Positions 18,698 to 27,424 of a DNA stretch of 64,000 nt are shown in pieces (position 1 is the stretch's first letter; each line of letters starts with the position of its first letter). The notes below the pieces were generated by a model that searched no databases, was not told the origin of the DNA, and saw only the letters and a program-made list of their open reading frames with translations. This DNA comes from JANWWM01 sp046292465 (lineage in GTDB: Bacteria; Bacteroidota; Chlorobiia; Chlorobiales; Thermochlorobacteraceae), in NCBI GenBank assembly GCA_046292465.1, contig JBKBRB010000001.1, forward strand, positions 248,001-312,000. The letters are read 5' to 3'. Position numbers and translations under genes: made by a program.

Positions 18698-19321
18698 TTA
18701 TCGTTTTAGAAGTTTGAAGGCAATTTGCCCGCCCATGCCTTGTTTGAAGGCAAGGTTCAGAAAGAGAAGCGTCATGGCTTCGAGGTTGCGCGCTTGTTTG
18801 AGGTCGCCGCAGTCGACGGGTTCGAATCCGCTTTGCGTGATGAGTTCGGCGACAATTTTTTTCGCGCCTGTGTCGTTACCGCAATAAAATCCAGTAGCAA
18901 TCGTGCCGTCATAGTTTGGATTGAGCAAGACCTTTGCGCCAATCGTGTTATAGGCTTTCACGACTTTGGATTCAGGAAGCCACGATTGGATGAGTTCGCC
19001 TGCCGAGACGCTCGGTGGAATCGAGAGCGAGAGAAAATCAGCGGCAAGTGCGTTGGTGCAATCAATGATGATTTTGCCTGCAAGGTATTTGGAAAGGTCT
19101 TTGAGCATGGATTCGGTTGCGCTCCAAGGGGTGCCGATGAAGATGGCGTCGCCGAATTTCGCGGCGTCTTCATAACTGCCTGCGCGCATATTGACCGATT
19201 TGGAAAGTTCTAAGGCTTTTTCAGGCGAGCGCGTGCCGAAGAAAACTTCGTTGCCTTTTTGCGCCCAAAGTTTGCCGAGTGTGCCGCCCATGTTGCCCGC
19301 ACCAAGTATGCCGATGTTCAT
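18698..19321 (-). CDS. NADPH-dependent F420 reductase-like oxidoreductase
   Basis: A 207-residue Rossmann-fold protein of the Fno/F420-dependent NADP oxidoreductase-like family. The dinucleotide motif GILGAGNMGGTLGKLWA occupies residues 4-20 and FFGTRSPEK supplies an Arg that could bind the NADP phosphate; GTPWSATE and IIDCTNAL follow as in the family. In bacteria without F420 these proteins are general NADPH reductases of unknown substrate. It is cotranscribed with the EAL gene. Confidence 0.8.
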   Translation of the reverse strand: MNIGILGAGNMGGTLGKLWAQKGNEVFFGTRSPEKALELSKSVNMRAGSYEDAAKFGDAIFIGTPWSATESMLKDLSKYLAGKIIIDCTNALAADFLSLSIPPSVSAGELIQSWLPESKVVKAYNTIGAKVLLNPNYDGTIATGFYCGNDTGAKKIVAELITQSGFEPVDCGDLKQARNLEAMTLLFLNLAFKQGMGGQIAFKLLKR

Positions 19322-19471
19322 GTGAATGTAAAAGTTGAAGTCAATAAAAATTGTGTGTCAAGCGGATGGTCAATCTGATAAACAGCCGTTGCTGATATTT
19401 TGTTTATCCCTGTTTTTATCGCCTGCCTGCCTCTTAGAAATGGCGTATATTTCGCAAACAAATTAGGGAAA

Positions 19472-22270
19472 ATGATGGAAAAACACTTGGGAAATCCAAC
19501 GCAAGACCGAGCTGATGAAGCCTTACATCGCGATGTAAAACTGTTAGGCAACTTGTTGGGGAAAGTTCTGACTGAGCAAGAAGGGGAAGCCTTTTTAGAC
19601 CTTGAAGAAAAAATTCGCTTGCTGTGCAAAGAGATTCGCCAAAGCAAAAACGCAGAACGGCACGCTGAACTCATTCAACTCATTGATGATATTCGCTTCG
19701 ATGAAGCCGATAATTTAGTGCGTGCTTTCGGCACGTATTTTCACCTTGTCAATGTTGCCGAGCAGTTTCACCAAATTCGCATGGCACGCGCAACGGAAAT
19801 TGCGCAAGGCGTCTTAGAAAACTCGATTGCGCAAACCATAGAAACGCTTGCCGAAAGCGGCTTTTCCGCCGAAGCCGTTCAGGAACTCTTGAACACGCTC
19901 TCGATTGAACCAACTTTAACGGCGCACCCAACCGAAGCCTTGCGCCACACAATTCTGCGCAAGCGTCGGCAAATTGCCTTGTTTTTGGAACGGCTCGAAA
20001 ACCCCTCTCATTCGCTCCAAGAGCGCGAAGCCATTATCGAACAACTCGCCGCGCTGATTACCTCACTATGGCAAACAGACGAAGTGCGCTCGTCTAAACT
20101 CACCATTCAAGACGAAGTGGTCGGGCATTTGTATTACTTCGAGCGCGTCTTTTTTGACGTGCTTCCCAAAGTGTATCAATCGCTTGAAACTGCACTCAAA
20201 ACGCATTACCCAAATTTCACTTTTCACATTCCGCCATTCTTGACGCTTCACTCTTGGACGGGCGGCGACCGCGACGGACATCCTTTCGTTACGCACAGCG
20301 TTACCAAACAGACGCTTGAATCCATGAAAGCCGCTGTGCTTAGCAAATACATCGTCGCGATTGAAAACGCCATTCTTCATCTTTCCATCTCCACGGCGCG
20401 CGCCGCTATCTCGCCCGAGCTGGCTGAATCCATCAAACTTGACGAGACGCGATTCGGACGCGACGCCATTGCCAATGAATGGGCAGGACGCAATTACAAC
20501 GAAGCCTATCGAATTAAACTGCGCTTCATTTCTTATCGTCTCAAAAAAATGCTCGATGATGTTAAACACGAAACTTCATCGGGCGTCGGCTATGCTGATG
20601 AACAAGAACTGCTCGATGACCTTCGCGTCATTTACTCGAGTTTAATGGCACACAAAGGCGAGCGTTTGGCAGAACTGCTCGTAAAACCCTTGATTCGTCA
20701 GGTAGAAATCTTCGGCTTTTCGTTTATCACGCTTGATATTCGTCAGCATGCGCGCGTGCAAGAAGCGGCTCTTGATGAAATCACGGCGCACTTGCGCTTG
20801 CTTGAAAAGCCTTATCGCGAGATGACCGAATCGGAGCGCGTGCAGTGGCTTGTTTCTGAATTGCAATCGCGCCGACCGATGATTCCTTACAAACTGCCCT
20901 TTTCCGAAGAAACGAACGAACTCATCGCCACCTTTCGCCAAATTCGCCGCTCGCTTGAATCCATCAGCCGACGTGCGATTGATACTTACATCATTAGCGG
21001 CACCGACAGCGCGAGCGACGTGCTCGAGGGCTTGCTCTTTGCCAAAGAGGCTGGTTTGTTCCGACACGAAGCCGACGATACGATTGCGTGCGATTTGCAT
21101 ATCGTGCCGCTCTTTGAAACGATTGACGATTTGCGCCGTGCTGGCGATTTATTGAGCGAACTCTTCTCACTTCCGATTTATCGCAAAGCCGTTGCCGCGC
21201 GAAACAACTTGCAAGAAGTAATGATTGGCTACTCCGACTCGAGCAAAGACGGCGGATTGATTGCCTCGAGTTGGGAACTTTACAAAGCACAAATCGCGCT
21301 GAAAGCCGTTGCCGATACGTTCGGCGTAAGTCTGAAACTCTTTCACGGGCGGGGCGGAACGGTCGGCAGAGGCGGTGGCTTGCCTGCACATCAAGCGATT
21401 TTAGCACAGCCTTCGGGAACGGTTGGCGGGAAAATTAAAATCACCGAACAAGGGGAAATCATTTCTGCAAAATATATGCTACCGCAAATCGCCGAGCGCA
21501 ATTTGGAACTGGTAACATCGGCGGTCATTCTTGCCAGTTCGCTTCCCAAAAAAACGGCGACAAAGTTAGAGTGGCGACATGCGTTGGAAGCAATTTCCAT
21601 CGCCTCAATGAAAGCCTATCGGCATCTTGTGTATGAACACGACGACTTTCCGCAATTCTTCCGCGAAGCCACGCCGATTGATGTGATTGAGCAAATGGAA
21701 ATTGGCTCGCGCCCGTCGCGTCGAACCGCCAAAGCCCGCATTGAAGATTTGCGCGCCATTCCTTGGGTTTTTTCGTGGATGCAAAATCGCGCGACGCTTC
21801 CAAGTTGGTATGGCGTTGGGTCGGGGTTGCAAGGCGCGTTGGATAAAGGCATTGAAGTCGAGCTCTTGCAAGAAATGTATGAATCGTGGGCGTTCTTCCG
21901 CTCACTGCTCGACAACGTGCAAATGATTTTAGCAAAGACTGATTTACTTGTCGCAAGAGAATACGCCTCGCTCGTTTCAGACAAAGCCATGCGTGAAAAA
22001 TTTTTCACGCAAATTGAACGCGAATTTGAACTGACAAAGTCGCTCTTGCTCATGATTACAAAGCAAAGCGAGATATTGGAAAACAATCCTGCACTACGCA
22101 AATCGCTTCGACTCAGAGACCCTTACATCGACCCGATGAGTTACATTCAAGTTGCCGCGCTCAAACGCTACCGCAGTCAAACGAAAACGGACGAAGAAAA
22201 ACAAACTTATCTCAAACTGCTCCGCACCAGCGTCAATGGGATTGCGGCAGGCATTCGGAACACAGGATAA
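19472..22270 (+). CDS. ppc: Phosphoenolpyruvate carboxylase
   Basis: Ppc carboxylates PEP with bicarbonate to oxaloacetate, feeding the TCA cycle. From ATG 19472 (MMEKHLGNP) the protein has about 932 residues, the usual bacterial length. Landmarks are LTAHPTEALRHT (catalytic His), GGDRDGHPFVT, GYSDSSKDGG, FHGRGGTVGRGGG (flexible loop) and the terminal NGIAAGIRNTG with the obligatory last Gly. TATATTTC about 25 bases upstream could be a -7 promoter box. The next gene starts 4 bases after its stop. Its bicarbonate substrate links it conceptually with the bicarbonate-related operon at 58-61 kb. Confidence 0.96.
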   Translation: MMEKHLGNPTQDRADEALHRDVKLLGNLLGKVLTEQEGEAFLDLEEKIRLLCKEIRQSKNAERHAELIQLIDDIRFDEADNLVRAFGTYFHLVNVAEQFHQIRMARATEIAQGVLENSIAQTIETLAESGFSAEAVQELLNTLSIEPTLTAHPTEALRHTILRKRRQIALFLERLENPSHSLQEREAIIEQLAALITSLWQTDEVRSSKLTIQDEVVGHLYYFERVFFDVLPKVYQSLETALKTHYPNFTFHIPPFLTLHSWTGGDRDGHPFVTHSVTKQTLESMKAAVLSKYIVAIENAILHLSISTARAAISPELAESIKLDETRFGRDAIANEWAGRNYNEAYRIKLRFISYRLKKMLDDVKHETSSGVGYADEQELLDDLRVIYSSLMAHKGERLAELLVKPLIRQVEIFGFSFITLDIRQHARVQEAALDEITAHLRLLEKPYREMTESERVQWLVSELQSRRPMIPYKLPFSEETNELIATFRQIRRSLESISRRAIDTYIISGTDSASDVLEGLLFAKEAGLFRHEADDTIACDLHIVPLFETIDDLRRAGDLLSELFSLPIYRKAVAARNNLQEVMIGYSDSSKDGGLIASSWELYKAQIALKAVADTFGVSLKLFHGRGGTVGRGGGLPAHQAILAQPSGTVGGKIKITEQGEIISAKYMLPQIAERNLELVTSAVILASSLPKKTATKLEWRHALEAISIASMKAYRHLVYEHDDFPQFFREATPIDVIEQMEIGSRPSRRTAKARIEDLRAIPWVFSWMQNRATLPSWYGVGSGLQGALDKGIEVELLQEMYESWAFFRSLLDNVQMILAKTDLLVAREYASLVSDKAMREKFFTQIEREFELTKSLLLMITKQSEILENNPALRKSLRLRDPYIDPMSYIQVAALKRYRSQTKTDEEKQTYLKLLRTSVNGIAAGIRNTG

Positions 22271-22273
22271 CAA

Positions 22274-23095
22274 ATGAACAAAGCAAAGAAACCAAGCCCC
22301 GACGAAATTCTCGCCGCTCTCGAAAAAGGAGAGAGGCTCGGCATAGATGAAGCCTTGATTTTCCTTAACGCATCAAAGCGGATGCTCGACCGCTCAGGCA
22401 TGGAGCAATTTTTCGATGCCGCCCGTGCCGCCGCTCGCGAACGCCATGCATGGCAACGGCTTGATGTCGAAGTGGTTGATTTAGGCAAAACGCCGATAAG
22501 CGATATTGAATCGGTTGCTGAACAAAGCGATGCTGATAGGCTCTTTCTTCAATTCCCACAAACAATTTCCGCCGATGCGCTCTTCAACATCATTGAGCGC
22601 GTCGCAAAGCATTTGCCCGTTGGTGCGTTTACGCCGAAAGAAATCTTAGACCGCTCGGCGCACTTCAAGATGAAAGTGGCAGATTTTTGTAAGTCTTTGG
22701 CTTTGGCGGGTTTATCGTTCTCGTCAGGGGCGTTTAGCGCGAAGGGCGGCGATGTAGAAGCGATTGATGAAATGTTCAGCGTAATGATGCAATTAGCAAA
22801 AGTAAAAATCAAGGGGAGTGCCTTTTTGCCGATGTCGTTTAGCGAAGAAGAAAAAGCCGTTCACCTTGCCAAACTGCGCGAATTTCATGACCGCACCCAA
22901 GCCATTTCGTTTGTCGTGCTCTATTTAGATGCGAAGTTCAGCGATAGAGAACTGCTCCGCACCATTGCACTCATGCGCCTGATGCTTGATAACATCGAGA
23001 CGATTTCGCTTTCCGACTACACTTTCACACAAGAAAAAAAACTCGACGCCGACCTCTTTCGCCAATGCGCTGAGGTTGGGTTGAATCTATCTTGA
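22274..23095 (+). CDS. MqnC/MqnE/CofH-like protein lacking radical-SAM cysteines
   Basis: A 273-residue protein whose order of motifs follows the MqnC/MqnE/CofH radical-SAM enzymes: GERLGIDEALIFLNASKR at the start, an AFTPKEI segment near residue 118 (HAFSPxEI in relatives), LALAGLSFSSGAF (AGLDSLPGGGAEI), LREFHDRTQAISF (LRxLQDxTGGF), and TIALMRLMLDNIETISLSDY (IALARLxLDNIxHIQASW). The stretch that should hold CxxxCxxC is missing and the whole protein has only two scattered cysteines, so it cannot bind the usual 4Fe-4S cluster. It could be a non-catalytic partner, or a barrel reused for something else. It starts 4 bases after ppc, in the same operon. Family assignment is inference from motifs. 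Confidence 0.62.
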   Translation: MNKAKKPSPDEILAALEKGERLGIDEALIFLNASKRMLDRSGMEQFFDAARAAARERHAWQRLDVEVVDLGKTPISDIESVAEQSDADRLFLQFPQTISADALFNIIERVAKHLPVGAFTPKEILDRSAHFKMKVADFCKSLALAGLSFSSGAFSAKGGDVEAIDEMFSVMMQLAKVKIKGSAFLPMSFSEEEKAVHLAKLREFHDRTQAISFVVLYLDAKFSDRELLRTIALMRLMLDNIETISLSDYTFTQEKKLDADLFRQCAEVGLNLS

Positions 23096-23102
23096 ACTAC
23101 GA

Positions 23103-23897
23103 ATGCGCACGGATAAACTCGCCTATCTTTGGCTTCAAGAAGTGCCCGAAGGGTTCTTTGCACTCATTGGGAGGGATAAAGCCGATGCACAGCGATATGA
23201 CTTCAAATCGGTCGAACTCAAAGAAACATCGTTTAGAATTGACGGCGTTTTCGTGCCGCGACAAGCGAGCGATACGACCTATTTCGTCGAGATGCAATTC
23301 CAACCAGATGAGCAATTTTACGCACGATTTTTCGCAGAAATTTTTCTTTATCTGAAGCAGTTCCAAGTGAAGCGTTGGCGTGCCGTCAGTGTTTTTGCCA
23401 GCCGAAGTGTAGAGCCGAAAAATTACGAAGCCTATCAGCCTTTACTTGACAGCGACTTCATCTTGCGCGTATATTTGGACGAATTGCCAGACATCAACGC
23501 CTTAGACGAAACGATTGGGCTGTTCAAGTTGGTGGTTGAGCCAGAAAAAACGGCAATCGAAGCCGCGCGCGTTTTAGCCGAGCGCACACCGAAACAGTTG
23601 GATTTTATCGAGCGTGTGCTGTTTTACAAATTCAAGAATTTATCACGAAAGGAGATTTTGAAAATGCTCAGTATCCGAGAAGAATTTGAGGCAGAACTGA
23701 AAAAGACCCGCGCCTACCAAGAAATTTTGGAAGAAGGCAGAGAGGTGGGTATTCAAGAGGGCTTACAACAGGGCTTACAGCAAGGCTTGCAACAGGGCAT
23801 ACTCAAGGCTGTTCCGCTCCTGCGCGAACTCGGCTTGACCGATGAAGTCATTGCCGCACGTTTGAACGTGCCGATTGAAAAGGTGAAATCGGTGTAA
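23103..23897 (+). CDS. Rpn/DUF2887-family PD-(D/E)XK nuclease-like protein
   Basis: A 264-residue protein of the Rpn-like family (DUF2887 branch), related to transposase-like recombination-promoting nucleases. The N-terminal nuclease core shows the Asp in FRIDGVFVP and the E-x-Q pair in TYFVEMQFQPDE, a PD-(D/E)XK-like active site. The C-terminus has a charged helix and a triplicated QQGL segment (GLQQGLQQGLQQG), followed by LGLTDEVIAARLNVPIEKV. Such proteins are common in accessory DNA; the role is probably DNA cleavage, not transposition. It begins 7 bases after the preceding gene, so it is in the ppc transcript, and converges with the DUF262 gene. Confidence 0.8.
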   Translation: MRTDKLAYLWLQEVPEGFFALIGRDKADAQRYDFKSVELKETSFRIDGVFVPRQASDTTYFVEMQFQPDEQFYARFFAEIFLYLKQFQVKRWRAVSVFASRSVEPKNYEAYQPLLDSDFILRVYLDELPDINALDETIGLFKLVVEPEKTAIEAARVLAERTPKQLDFIERVLFYKFKNLSRKEILKMLSIREEFEAELKKTRAYQEILEEGREVGIQEGLQQGLQQGLQQGILKAVPLLRELGLTDEVIAARLNVPIEKVKSV

Positions 23898-23905
23898 GGG
23901 CGAAC

Positions 23906-25951
23906 TTACTGCTTCTGATAGGCTTGTTCTATCAAGGGCATCGTTCGGTCAATATCTGAAAGGTTTTTCAGCTTAACTTCCACATCGCCGGTCCCCCAAT
24001 GCCCTACCTTGCTCACATCTCGGCAGAAAGTGTATTGTCTGACTTCTTGAGGCGGTAAGTTGAGATAGAGTTTCAACCCCGAACGTTGTGGAACAACAGA
24101 AAGAAATGTTCTGCTTTTTGCTCGATAACTGATACATTGCTTTAAGACATTTTCTTCAACACCCGCCAAACTCAGCACCCTATCTTGCAAATCTTCAAAC
24201 AGTTCAAGCACTTCACCTGTCAAGAAGTCGCTATTGTGCATCGTCTCAAAGGTGTAAGCCCGCTCGGCGTCGGTTGAGACTTGCTCTTGAATGTTTTGCT
24301 TGCCGAAGTATGCCCAAATCTTCAAACATTTCTCGGCTAACACTTCACCTCGTAAAGCAATGTCGCTCTCTCGCCATGTTTCCACGTCGTTGAAATAAGC
24401 ATTGAGTTCAAGATGGCTATTCTTGTAGATGGATTTCTTTTTCGCAAAGTCTGCATTAGAAAGTTCAGGGTTGTAGCCTGTGAGCGTGAGATTGCCGAGT
24501 GTATCGAGATATTTTTCATGCACGAATTCCCAATTCTGTCCCAAATGAGATTGCCACCATGCTGTAAGCGTTTGCGGCATGACGTGCTCAATTTGTAAAT
24601 CATTGAGTAGCACAGACTCACGATGCTCAAAGAATTCCTCAATCGTCTCCAAAATAAACTTTGTTTTTTTGCCTCTATCGCCACTGCCATAGAGTTTGTT
24701 TTCAATCAGGTCGGGCTTGAACTCGTAGTCTTTCGGATAATTGCGCTGTTCTAAGATGTCTTTCAAACTTTCAACAAAAGGTATTTGCTGCGCTTGCACT
24801 TTCTCTTGCACTTGTCGATAAAGGGGCGAAAAAATTTTACTGAGTTGATTGGTAGGCACACTACACACAAAGCGGCGAACGATGAAGTTTTCAAGTGTGC
24901 GGAGAATCTCCACGAAGTCTGCACTGGAAAGGTGCTGCTGTGCGTAGTCGTGGTAGCAAGCAAGTAAAAAGGGATAAGCAGTTGTTACTTCTAATCGGTT
25001 CAAGCGGATAAGGGCACGGCGAATGTCGGCGTCCGGCTCTTGCTGACGCTCTAAGAGTTTGGCGTAGTAAGTTGAGAATTGGTGTAATTGTTTAAGTTCA
25101 TGCTCAGGATTCAGTTTTTTTGACTCAACATACTCTTTGAGCGTGAGGTAGGTTTCTGCGGCTTTAACAAAATCACTTTTTCTCATCACCAAATAGTGGC
25201 GAATGAACTCAGTTAAGTTCTTCTCACCAAGCCGCATTTCCATTGGAAGCCAGAACTGTGCATGAATTTCTTCTTGGCGATTGGTATGAAGGCGCATCAG
25301 AAAGTAGTTGCGAATCAAATCCGCTTGCGAGAGTGGCATGCCTTTGGCATTGAGGCTCTCAAAAACAAGGTAGGGGTCGTCTTTCTCATCGAGCAAAACG
25401 CGGACAATAGAGAAATATCGTTCTATGATAGTTTTAATTTTGCTGAGTTCAAATTCAGATTTGCGCAATTGAGATTCAAAGAAGTGAAAGGCTTTGGATA
25501 GGCGAGAGTCACGGTGAGGAGATTTCCCAAGAATGATTTTTTTGTAATCCTCTCTATCGCTTTGTGTAGGTAAGAGTTTGAAGTAATCATTTCCTTCGGC
25601 GAACTTATTGATTAGAAAGCGTTCCTGAATTTCTTCAGCAAGCCTATTTTCTTCTTTCTGCTTTGCCACTTGGCACATCGCTGCAAAGAGAACGGAAACG
25701 GTGGTATAGCGTTGTTGCCCGTCGATCAAACTGAATTTTGTAACGCCTTCGGGCACAGAGCGAGCTGGAATGGTAACAATCGTGCCGAAGAAGTGTGGAC
25801 GTGGGGTTTCGGTCTCGCAAAGCTCGACGATGTCGTCCCAGAGCGTTTGCCATTCTTTGCGTTCCCAGCTATATGGGCGTTGAAAGAGCGGCACGAGATA
25901 CTGCCTTGCATCGCCGAGTAATTCTACCAGTCGTGTAACAGAGGCTTCCAT
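23906..25951 (-). CDS. DUF262-DUF1524-DUF5655 protein, GmrSD-like defence enzyme
   Basis: A 681-residue three-part protein. The N-terminal DUF262 (GmrS-like) domain has FQRPYSWE at 23-30 and the ParB-like nucleotide motif DGQQR at 77-81. A DUF1524 (GmrD-like) HNH domain follows near residue 450, with IEHVMPQT and LGNLTLTGYNPELSN. From about 575 the C-terminus matches DUF5655, ending with GHWGTGDVEVKL. DUF262-DUF1524 fusions include type IV restriction enzymes that use NTPs and cut glucosylated or otherwise modified phage DNA; DUF5655 may aid recognition. Target specificity is unknown. It stands alone, convergent with the Rpn-like nuclease. Confidence 0.85.
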   Translation of the reverse strand: MEASVTRLVELLGDARQYLVPLFQRPYSWERKEWQTLWDDIVELCETETPRPHFFGTIVTIPARSVPEGVTKFSLIDGQQRYTTVSVLFAAMCQVAKQKEENRLAEEIQERFLINKFAEGNDYFKLLPTQSDREDYKKIILGKSPHRDSRLSKAFHFFESQLRKSEFELSKIKTIIERYFSIVRVLLDEKDDPYLVFESLNAKGMPLSQADLIRNYFLMRLHTNRQEEIHAQFWLPMEMRLGEKNLTEFIRHYLVMRKSDFVKAAETYLTLKEYVESKKLNPEHELKQLHQFSTYYAKLLERQQEPDADIRRALIRLNRLEVTTAYPFLLACYHDYAQQHLSSADFVEILRTLENFIVRRFVCSVPTNQLSKIFSPLYRQVQEKVQAQQIPFVESLKDILEQRNYPKDYEFKPDLIENKLYGSGDRGKKTKFILETIEEFFEHRESVLLNDLQIEHVMPQTLTAWWQSHLGQNWEFVHEKYLDTLGNLTLTGYNPELSNADFAKKKSIYKNSHLELNAYFNDVETWRESDIALRGEVLAEKCLKIWAYFGKQNIQEQVSTDAERAYTFETMHNSDFLTGEVLELFEDLQDRVLSLAGVEENVLKQCISYRAKSRTFLSVVPQRSGLKLYLNLPPQEVRQYTFCRDVSKVGHWGTGDVEVKLKNLSDIDRTMPLIEQAYQKQ

Positions 25952-26014
25952 GTGAGTGCATGTGAAAAGTTGGGAATGAAACTTGTTTGAATTTACAAGT
26001 GGTCCTGAGAAATC

Positions 26015-26045
26015 TCAAAAAAAACGGCGGGTGTTGCCCGCCGTT
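26015..26045 (-). terminator. Rho-independent terminator of the small membrane-protein gene
   Basis: A perfect 9-base stem (AACGGCGGG at 26023-26031 and CCCGCCGTT at 26037-26045) with a 5-base loop is followed, on the minus strand, by a run of eight T. It sits 28 bases after the stop of the gene at 26074. Confidence 0.88.
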
Positions 26046-26073
26046 GCCATCAACAGAATGTTGATGCGAGTGT

Positions 26074-26439
26074 TCAAGCATAGTGCTTGTGCTCATGCTC
26101 AGCACTATCTTGCAGAACCAATTGCTCAATGGTTGCCATCATGATGGAGACCATCAAGAAAAGCGCAATGACGGATTGGGGCACGGTATAAACCGCAACA
26201 ATTCCCATAATGAACAGCACGCCAATCGTGTTTGCAATTGCTGACATCATCAAAATGACCTTGTGGTGAGTAATCCGTCGTGCAAGGTTCAAAAATCCGA
26301 GAAAGACAAGTGCTAACCCAGAGCCGAAGAACCAGACCGCCTCTTGAGTGAGCATGTCGTGAAAAATCGGCGTAAGTATCAACTGCGTTATGCCAAGAAG
26401 CGTCAGCGCAATGACACTCACTTTGTCAATCTTGTTCAT
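26074..26439 (-). CDS. Small four-helix membrane protein, unknown function
   Basis: A 121-residue inner-membrane protein with about four hydrophobic helices (from VIALTLLGITQLIL, AVWFFGSGLALVFLGFL, VILMMSAIANTIGVLF and AVYTVPQSVIALFLMV) and a His/Glu-rich tail EHEHKHYA. A good terminator follows it, and TAACCCTTCTCCTTTC just upstream on the plus strand is AAGGAG on the coding strand, a Shine-Dalgarno site. I do not recognise a named family. It is monocistronic, between the DUF262 gene and thiG. Confidence 0.78.
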   Translation of the reverse strand: MNKIDKVSVIALTLLGITQLILTPIFHDMLTQEAVWFFGSGLALVFLGFLNLARRITHHKVILMMSAIANTIGVLFIMGIVAVYTVPQSVIALFLMVSIMMATIEQLVLQDSAEHEHKHYA

Positions 26440-26614
26440 AACCCTTCTCCTTTCAAATGTGCGTTTAAGGTGTTTGACCTCATGAATTGAGCGTCTTTAC
26501 TCCTACCTACGAAAGTGGCGCAAAAATGTGGCGAAGATTTTTTTGCCGATGGAATGTGTTTAACTTTCATCAAATTTTTCAGGACATTCAAGCGATTTAA
26601 CCGTAGTTTTCAAT

Positions 26615-27391
26615 ATGTCAGGCTTAACCATTGCGGGAAAAACCTTTGCTTCTCGCTTGCTCATCGGCTCGGCGCGGTTTCCTAACCCACAAACCATGAT
26701 GCAAGCCATTGAAGCCAGCGGCGCAGAACTTGTAACCGTTGCCATTCGCCGAATTAACCTTGCCGATAACTCTTCCGAGAGCATTTTGCAGTATCTCAAT
26801 CCCCAAAAGCACTTTCTTCTGCCAAATACGGCAGGCTGTTATACCGCCAAAGATGCCGTTCTAACCGCCCAACTCGCCCGCGAAGCCCTCGAGACGAACT
26901 GGGTCAAGTTGGAAGTGATTGGCGACGACGAAACACTTTTCCCCGATGTGGTTGAACTTCTCAAAGCCGCAGAGCAACTGATTGCCGACGGCTTCACCGT
27001 GCTAGCATACTGCAACGACGACGTGATTACATGCCGAAAGTTGCGCGATATTGGATGCGCCGCTGTCATGCCGCTTGCTTCGCCGATTGGGTCAGGCATG
27101 GGGATTCGCAATCCGTATAACTTGCAGATTATTCGCGAAGTCCTCTCCGATGTGCCGCTCATCATTGACGCAGGAATTGGCACGGCAAGCGACGCTGCTA
27201 TCGCGATGGAACTTGGCTACGACGGCGTGTTGCTCAATACTGCCATCTCACAAGCCCAACACCCTGTCCAAATGGCAAGAGCAATGAAACTGGCTGTCGA
27301 AGCAGGTCGGCTGGCGTTTGAAGCTGGTCGCATTCCACGCAAACTCTACGCAACCGCATCAAGCCCGATGGAAGGCGTTATCAATACTTGA
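26615..27391 (+). CDS. thiG: Thiazole synthase ThiG
   Basis: ThiG condenses deoxyxylulose 5-phosphate, dehydroglycine and ThiS-thiocarboxylate to the thiazole of thiamin. The 258-residue protein has the family layout: LTIAGKTFASRLLIGSARF at the start, AIRR near 48, the Schiff-base lysine in WVKLEVIGD, PLASPIGSGMGI and DAGIGTASDAA. thiS, thiF, thiH/thiO and thiE are not adjacent; partners must be elsewhere. No thiamin pyrophosphate riboswitch could be seen in the 175-base leader. Confidence 0.94.
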   Translation: MSGLTIAGKTFASRLLIGSARFPNPQTMMQAIEASGAELVTVAIRRINLADNSSESILQYLNPQKHFLLPNTAGCYTAKDAVLTAQLAREALETNWVKLEVIGDDETLFPDVVELLKAAEQLIADGFTVLAYCNDDVITCRKLRDIGCAAVMPLASPIGSGMGIRNPYNLQIIREVLSDVPLIIDAGIGTASDAAIAMELGYDGVLLNTAISQAQHPVQMARAMKLAVEAGRLAFEAGRIPRKLYATASSPMEGVINT

Positions 27392-27424
27392 TAAACTCAA
27401 CTTACACGGAAAGGAGTCTCACCT

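Noticed and set aside
23103..23897. Transposase or insertion sequence
   Set aside because: The Rpn/DUF2887 name suggests a transposase, but there are no terminal inverted repeats or target duplications, and the gene is in line with an operon.
26440..26614. TPP riboswitch in front of thiG
   Set aside because: The conserved CUGAGA and the downstream ACCUGAUCUGG-type parts are missing.
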